A stretch of DNA of 34,768 nt, taken from Anaerolineae bacterium (lineage in GTDB: Bacteria; Chloroflexota; Anaerolineae; JAFGEY01). Position 1 is the first letter of the stretch. The number at the start of each line of letters is the position of its first letter. A program made the translations under genes and the position numbers. Positions 30,506 to 34,768 of this stretch are shown in pieces. The stretch is from positions 1-34,768 of the forward strand of contig JAFGIE010000141.1 of NCBI GenBank assembly GCA_016929775.1, given 5' to 3'. The notes beneath the pieces were generated by a model, which was not told the origin of the DNA, made no database searches, and was given only the letters and a program-made list of their open reading frames with translations.

Positions 30506-32749
30506 CTAGCGCAAGCGCCGAAAAAGGACGCCATCGTGGGTGCGCATGAACAACGCCGGCACACCCCAGTCCATCGCGTGCAGGTCGGTGGCAAACATGA
30601 CCGCCTTGCGCCCCTCGGCAACCGCGGCGTCGACCGGCCATCCGTCGGCCAACGTGCGATAGAACTCGCCCGCAAAGATTGTAGCACTACTCTCGGAAAT
30701 TGCAAACTGCATAGCCAGGGTCGCCGAGAGACCGGCGCGCATGAGCTCGCCCGCGATGCTCCGCCCTGCGGCGCCGCGCGCAGTCAGGCAGGCGTTGAGC
30801 ACCGTGAGCCGCACCGTCGTATCGCGCAACAAGTACTGCAGCTGCGCCGCCGAGATGGCGTGCGTATCGCCGTCCTCATCCTCCATGACGAGCATGCTGC
30901 TCCCGGTGCGCTCGTCGTAGACGCCGTGACCGACATAGTGCAGCACGTGGAACGGGCGGCGCAGCATCGACTGCAGGCTGCGCACGGTGGCGTGCTGCAG
31001 GGCCTCGATCTGGACCTTGCCCGTGGTCTGCAGGACATCCATCGCCTGCACGATCTGGTCGCGCTCGGCGTTGACGTCGAGCTGAGGCTGATCGCCGGGC
31101 TGTGCGCTCACGAGCAGGATCCGGAGCGGCGATTCGAACGAGAGCGGCGGCGGTTCGTGTTGGCGCGGGTTGGTGTAGCGCGTGATCGGCGTGCGCGGCG
31201 AGAGCGCGGGAAAGGTCTGCGCGTCGGGGTCATACAGGTACTCCCACGGCATCTGCATCAGCTCGGGCGCCTCGATGTTCAGCTTGAGGCGGATGCCCTT
31301 CGTGGTCCCCACTTCAGCCTGGCAGGCGACGTAGCGCCGCTCGATATCGGGCGAGGCGAACACCGCTTCCCACAGCGCGCTGCCGAGCCTGATCAGGTCC
31401 TCGCGTTGGATCTGGTTGCCTTCCAGGCGCCTGACGATCGCGACCAAGGCCTGGCCCTGCAGGTCGAGCTTTATGGTCCCGTTCCCTGCCCCGCTCCACG
31501 AGTCGACGGTGAGCGGATAGCTCTCGCTGCGCGCGGGCCTGGGGTGCACGCGGATGTGAAAGTCAAGATAGTTCCGCGGATCGACCGCCTCCGGCAGATC
31601 GGCGGGCGTGGCCGACTTGATCGTGTGCGGCACGCCGTTCCCGGGCAAAGCCTGGTCAAAGTACTGGCGGAACACGCGCTCGTAGATCGGATTGCGCACC
31701 GCGCAGCGCGCGCGCTCGCGCTGGATGCCATCCACACTCTCGACCATCTTTTCGCGGCGGATGGCGCCGATCACAAAGAGGCGCGCAACGCGCGGGTCGA
31801 TGATGCTGAACGGCACCTTGAGCCCGTTGACCATCATCTGGCGCAGCAGCTCGCGCGCCTGTGCGTACCGCTCGAGCTGGAGGATCACGTAGCGGATGTT
31901 CTCGTCCTCTTCGAGCATGTGGTCGAGCGCCCGGTCCACGTCCTGGAGCGTGATCCGCCGCAAGGCACGCTTGCGCGCCATCTGCTCGCCCTCGATCTGG
32001 GCGCAGATGCGCTGCGTCAGGTAGGGGTGCCCGTGCGTCTGGCTATGGATATAGTCGGGCAGGTCGGGCTCGAGGGGCGCGAACTGGCCCAGGTTGCTGA
32101 CCAGGTACTCGGTGCCCAGCAGGTCAAAGTCGTTGAGGTAGACCGGCTTGCAGACATTGGCAAGCGGCGAGTTGCGCCCCGTGGTCAGGTCGTGCAGGTC
32201 GACCGCCCCGGAAAAGACAAACAGGTACTTTCTGAATGCCTGCTCCGAATCGTGCACGCCGCTGGAAGAGATGCTGCGCAGGGTCTCAAAGAAGCCCATA
32301 TTCGAGATGAACGACCCCACCTCGTCGAGCAGGATCACGATCCGCGTGCCCCGGCACTGGCGCGCCAAGTCGAGCAGGAACTCGCGGAACCGGATCGCGC
32401 CGTCCACGGCGCCCGCCATGGCGCGCAGCTTGCCGGCGGTCGCCAACCACCCAGACAACTCTTCCCAGATCTTGAGCGCAGCGTGCGCATAGCTCTGGCT
32501 TACGCTGTCGATGCGGTACGCCGAAAGGTCGAGAAAGGCGACCGGGTCGTTGACGCGCCGCACCTCGCGGTAGACGCGATAGAGCAGCGTGGTCTTGCCC
32601 ATCTGGCGGGAGCCGAGCAGGGCGACGTAGCGTTCGACGAACGGCTTGCGGATCTCGCGAAAGATGTCCTGGCGCTCAGGCCGCTCGACATAGATCGCGC
32701 GATCCAGGTCAAAGTCCAGCGGGCCCGTCGTCTTGAACAGCGCATTCAC
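30506..32749 (-). CDS. STAND-like ATPase fused to a CHAT protease domain
   Basis: A 747-residue cytosolic protein. The N-terminal half is an AAA/STAND ATPase: Walker A GSRQMGKTT (46-54), Walker B VILLDEVGSF with D142/E143, and sensor-like FVFSGAVDLHDL. A helical/winged region follows, with HGHPYLTQRICAQIEGEQ. The C-terminal part (about 560-747) is a CHAT (caspase-HetF-associated) protease: the strand LRILLVSAQPGD, catalytic His608 in LHYVGHGVYD, and Cys654 in TVLNACLTARG. GLSATLAMQFAISESSA and AVAEGRKA follow, and the end is WGVPALFMR. GTG at 32749 overlaps the stop of the upstream ATPase gene (GTGA), so the two proteins are made together. This layout resembles sensor-protease signalling or immune proteins; its trigger and substrate are unknown. 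Confidence 0.85.
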   Translation of the reverse strand: MNALFKTTGPLDFDLDRAIYVERPERQDIFREIRKPFVERYVALLGSRQMGKTTLLYRVYREVRRVNDPVAFLDLSAYRIDSVSQSYAHAALKIWEELSGWLATAGKLRAMAGAVDGAIRFREFLLDLARQCRGTRIVILLDEVGSFISNMGFFETLRSISSSGVHDSEQAFRKYLFVFSGAVDLHDLTTGRNSPLANVCKPVYLNDFDLLGTEYLVSNLGQFAPLEPDLPDYIHSQTHGHPYLTQRICAQIEGEQMARKRALRRITLQDVDRALDHMLEEDENIRYVILQLERYAQARELLRQMMVNGLKVPFSIIDPRVARLFVIGAIRREKMVESVDGIQRERARCAVRNPIYERVFRQYFDQALPGNGVPHTIKSATPADLPEAVDPRNYLDFHIRVHPRPARSESYPLTVDSWSGAGNGTIKLDLQGQALVAIVRRLEGNQIQREDLIRLGSALWEAVFASPDIERRYVACQAEVGTTKGIRLKLNIEAPELMQMPWEYLYDPDAQTFPALSPRTPITRYTNPRQHEPPPLSFESPLRILLVSAQPGDQPQLDVNAERDQIVQAMDVLQTTGKVQIEALQHATVRSLQSMLRRPFHVLHYVGHGVYDERTGSSMLVMEDEDGDTHAISAAQLQYLLRDTTVRLTVLNACLTARGAAGRSIAGELMRAGLSATLAMQFAISESSATIFAGEFYRTLADGWPVDAAVAEGRKAVMFATDLHAMDWGVPALFMRTHDGVLFRRLR

Positions 32750-34689
32750 GGGTGTACCCTCCCCTCCCCTGTTGCGACACCACCGCGCACCTCGCTGCGC
32801 AGGGCGCTGAGCAGGATGTCGACCTCTTGGCTCTCGCGCACGATATCGGCAAAGACGGCGCTGGACAGCCTGTAGCGCTGCCCCTCTTTGGCGAGGATGC
32901 TGTTCAGGCGCAGGCCCGCGACGGCGCGCTCGACCTCCGCCTGGCTGACCTCCAGGTCGGCCTCTGCCAGGATCTGCTGGATCTCGCTCAAGGCCACGCT
33001 CTCCCGGTCGGCGATCAGGAGCGTGATCGCGCGCTCGAGCGCCGACGTATTGCCCCACGTGACCTCTAGGTAGTACTCGTGGAAGCTGCTCGAATGGCGC
33101 ACGCGCAGCAGGTCAGCGGGCGTGATCTGGCGCGCATGCCGGCGGTTCGCTTCCAGGATCAGCTGTTGGCACAGGTTCTGCACCAGGTTGGGATGGCAGG
33201 AGGAGAGGCGGATGATCTCGGAGACCACTTCCTCCGGGTTCTGGATGGCGATCCCCATCGCCTGCATCGGCTCGCTGATGATCCGGCGCGCGGCACTCTC
33301 TTTGAGGTAGCCCAGGTGGATCACGTCCCCGAAATTAAAGAGCGGCGAGTCAGCGGCGTGGATCTGGCTGTACAGTACCCGCTCGCCGCACAGGACCAGG
33401 CGGCAGCGCCGCTGCTGCGACAGGGCGCGAAAGACGCTGAACAGGCGATGACCGTGGGCCAAATCATCGCTGATCAGCCCGTCGACCTCGTCGAGGAGCA
33501 GGACGAGGGGCTCGTGCGTCTCGCCGCGCCCCTGCGCCACCAGATAGCGTCGAAAGTCCTCTGCCGTGCGAACCGGGGGATCGATGTGCCACAAGGTGCT
33601 AGCAGCCTCAAAGAAGGCGTCGGCGCTGTCCACAGACTGGCAGTCGAGGTACATGGTCCGGTCCGCGCCGATGCTCTCCGAGAGCAAGCGGTAGACCTTG
33701 ACCAGGGTCGACGTCTTGCCGATCTTGCGCCCGCCCACCAGGGCAAAGCTGGTGTCCGCGATCTTGCGGGTGATGGTCTTGAGTTCGTGCTCGCGCCCAA
33801 AGAACATGTTCTCGGGCACGGGGCCCGAGGTCACGTAGGGCGAGACGACGGTCAGATCGACCTGCCCGAGGATGATCTCGACCAGGCGACGCCCCGGGTC
33901 GCGCGCGATCAAGATCCGCCGCAGGTCGGTGCCGTCGAGGACGATGAAATCGTGGATCGTGTCGCGCATGAGATGCTTGAGGTTCTTGCGCTGGTCGAGG
34001 TGATCGGGAAAGTCGTTCAGATCGACGATCAGGGCAAAGTAGCTGGTCATCTCGAGGATGCTCATCAGGTTGCGGAGGTCGGTCAGATCCTCGGGAGAGC
34101 CCTCTCGCCGCCGGCAAAAGACGATCGGGAAGCGCGGGGGCACCTTGAGGCGCAGCGCCGGCGCGCGGACGACAAAGGCGTGCAGGTGGCGGTAGATGCG
34201 CCGGTCACGGGGGTCGTGCACAAAGCCGAGGATGCTGCACAGCTCCGCGGCGATGTCGGCGACGGTCTGGTCAAAGCTCTCTTCCGCGTCGACCAGCTCC
34301 CACGCAGCCTTCCAGCCGTGTAGAAAGGTCTTCATACGCATGCGGTTCGCGAGCTCGATCCGCGGCGGCATGTCGTAGAAGAGGAGCGCATCGTCGCTGT
34401 GCTCCTCGACGTAGCGGCGCATCGCCGGCACGAGGAGCGCTTGGGGAACGGAAGAGGAAAAGTACTCGTCGACCCAGCCGTGCTGCATCAACGCGTTGCG
34501 GATGCTGCGCTCCCAGGCGGGCCAGTTCGCCTCTGTCGAAGCAGAAGAGGGCCGACCTGCGATCTCGCGTGCAGCTGCGCGCGACCTGGCGCGCCGCCGC
34601 CAAGAGAGCCACATGAGCGCCGCCAAGAGAGCGGCAGCGGCGAAACCGATCGCCACACCTAGCCCATCGACGGAAAGCGCGTCCCGCAT
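32746..34689 (-). CDS. Membrane-anchored STAND/AAA ATPase
   Basis: A 647-residue protein with one N-terminal membrane helix (about 9-29) followed by Arg-rich residues, so the bulk faces the cytosol. Residues about 50-290 form an unrecognised all-alpha-rich region (YFALIVDLNDFPDHLD, RKNLKHLMRDTIHDFIVLDG). The ATPase starts at FFGREHEL and has Walker A GGRKIGKTS (319-327), Walker B VLLLDEVDGL (D400/E401), and LVLCGERVLY. LGYLKESAARRIISEPM follows. The C-terminus looks like a winged-helix domain. The signature set matches STAND/Orc1-Cdc6-like ATPases. It has a promoter at 34728-34756 and an SD of Gs before ATG 34689. The stop overlaps the CHAT gene's GTG. Confidence 0.8.
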   Translation of the reverse strand: MRDALSVDGLGVAIGFAAAALLAALMWLSWRRRARSRAAAREIAGRPSSASTEANWPAWERSIRNALMQHGWVDEYFSSSVPQALLVPAMRRYVEEHSDDALLFYDMPPRIELANRMRMKTFLHGWKAAWELVDAEESFDQTVADIAAELCSILGFVHDPRDRRIYRHLHAFVVRAPALRLKVPPRFPIVFCRRREGSPEDLTDLRNLMSILEMTSYFALIVDLNDFPDHLDQRKNLKHLMRDTIHDFIVLDGTDLRRILIARDPGRRLVEIILGQVDLTVVSPYVTSGPVPENMFFGREHELKTITRKIADTSFALVGGRKIGKTSTLVKVYRLLSESIGADRTMYLDCQSVDSADAFFEAASTLWHIDPPVRTAEDFRRYLVAQGRGETHEPLVLLLDEVDGLISDDLAHGHRLFSVFRALSQQRRCRLVLCGERVLYSQIHAADSPLFNFGDVIHLGYLKESAARRIISEPMQAMGIAIQNPEEVVSEIIRLSSCHPNLVQNLCQQLILEANRRHARQITPADLLRVRHSSSFHEYYLEVTWGNTSALERAITLLIADRESVALSEIQQILAEADLEVSQAEVERAVAGLRLNSILAKEGQRYRLSSAVFADIVRESQEVDILLSALRSEVRGGVATGEGRVHP

Positions 34690-34727
34690 GAGTCCCCCCC
34701 CATGTCCGTGATGCCCGATCTATCTCT

Positions 34728-34756
34728 ATTATACACCGGAATCCGATTTCTGGGAA
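34728..34756 (-). promoter_or_regulatory. Probable promoter of the STAND/CHAT pair
   Basis: Minus strand TTCCCA (34756-34751), 17-bp spacer, perfect TATAAT (34733-34728). Transcription would begin near 34721, about 30 nt before the ATG at 34689. The -35 has four of six consensus bases. Confidence 0.65.
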
Positions 34757-34768
34757 GAGGATGACATA

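Noticed and set aside
29546..32875. A 1109-codon open frame on the + strand over pfkA and the CHAT gene.
   Set aside because: It is antisense to genes with clear domain motifs, has no SD or recognisable fold, and long antisense open frames are expected at this G+C content.
1..34768. CRISPR arrays, tRNA or rRNA genes, insertion sequences and prophage genes.
   Set aside because: None of the expected repeats, tRNA arms, transposase motifs or terminal inverted repeats were found while reading both strands.

Overview
The window is a GC-rich (visibly well above 60% G+C), densely packed bacterial chromosome segment. It uses many GTG/TTG starts, strong Shine-Dalgarno (SD) sites and several near-consensus sigma-70 promoters. 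The gene content suggests a Chloroflexota (Chloroflexi) member: a fused shikimate kinase/3-dehydroquinate synthase, a RodZ-like protein with a long Thr/Pro-rich linker, an Amt-like protein with a polar tail, and paired STAND-type ATPases with a CHAT protease. I infer the phylum from content only. No rRNA, tRNA, CRISPR array, insertion sequence or phage gene was seen.

Layout. 1-5458: the start of a gene leaving the left edge, then msrA, and a + strand run of an ammonium-transporter-like gene, nadD and a UvrD-like degenerate helicase. 5556-7665 (-): a two-gene signalling operon (REC-HTH regulator, then REC-GAF-histidine kinase) behind a perfect consensus promoter. 7929-11002 (+): rplI, a rodZ-like gene, a terminator, and rimO. 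10999-14037 (-): degV, two GNAT acetyltransferases, a small membrane protein and aroQ. 14189-16761 (-): an aldo/keto reductase and the aroKB fusion. 16936-27674 (-): one long aromatic amino acid operon, aroH-pheA-aroF-tyrA-aroA-(TIM-barrel protein)-tyrS-aroE-aroC-(flavodoxin-fold reductase)-(DUF218 protein). 27796-28308 (+): a divergent ogt. 28370-34689 (-): a methyltransferase-Nudix fusion, pfkA, and a translationally coupled pair of STAND-like ATPases, one membrane-anchored and one carrying a CHAT protease domain.

With aroKB and aroQ, the window encodes every enzyme from DAHP synthase through chorismate to prephenate, and then to phenylpyruvate and the tyrosine precursor.

The strongest novelty is in the 220-nt leader of the aromatic operon, between its promoter and aroH. 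A 47-codon leader peptide with a Phe-Pro-Phe-Tyr-Tyr-Phe-Tyr run is followed by a perfect 12-bp intrinsic terminator. A mutually exclusive antiterminator pairs 12 of 13 positions, and a third helix covers the Phe/Tyr codons. This is the full architecture of ribosome-mediated transcription attenuation responding to charged tRNA-Phe and tRNA-Tyr, and it would also control tyrosyl-tRNA synthetase. Other points of interest: a 56-bp tandem duplication that creates a 19-codon ORF between aroH and pheA; a 27-bp in-frame duplication beside the active-site motif of AroC; a reductase gene overlapping aroC; a decayed copy of the aroB 3' end next to degV; and the STAND/CHAT pair.
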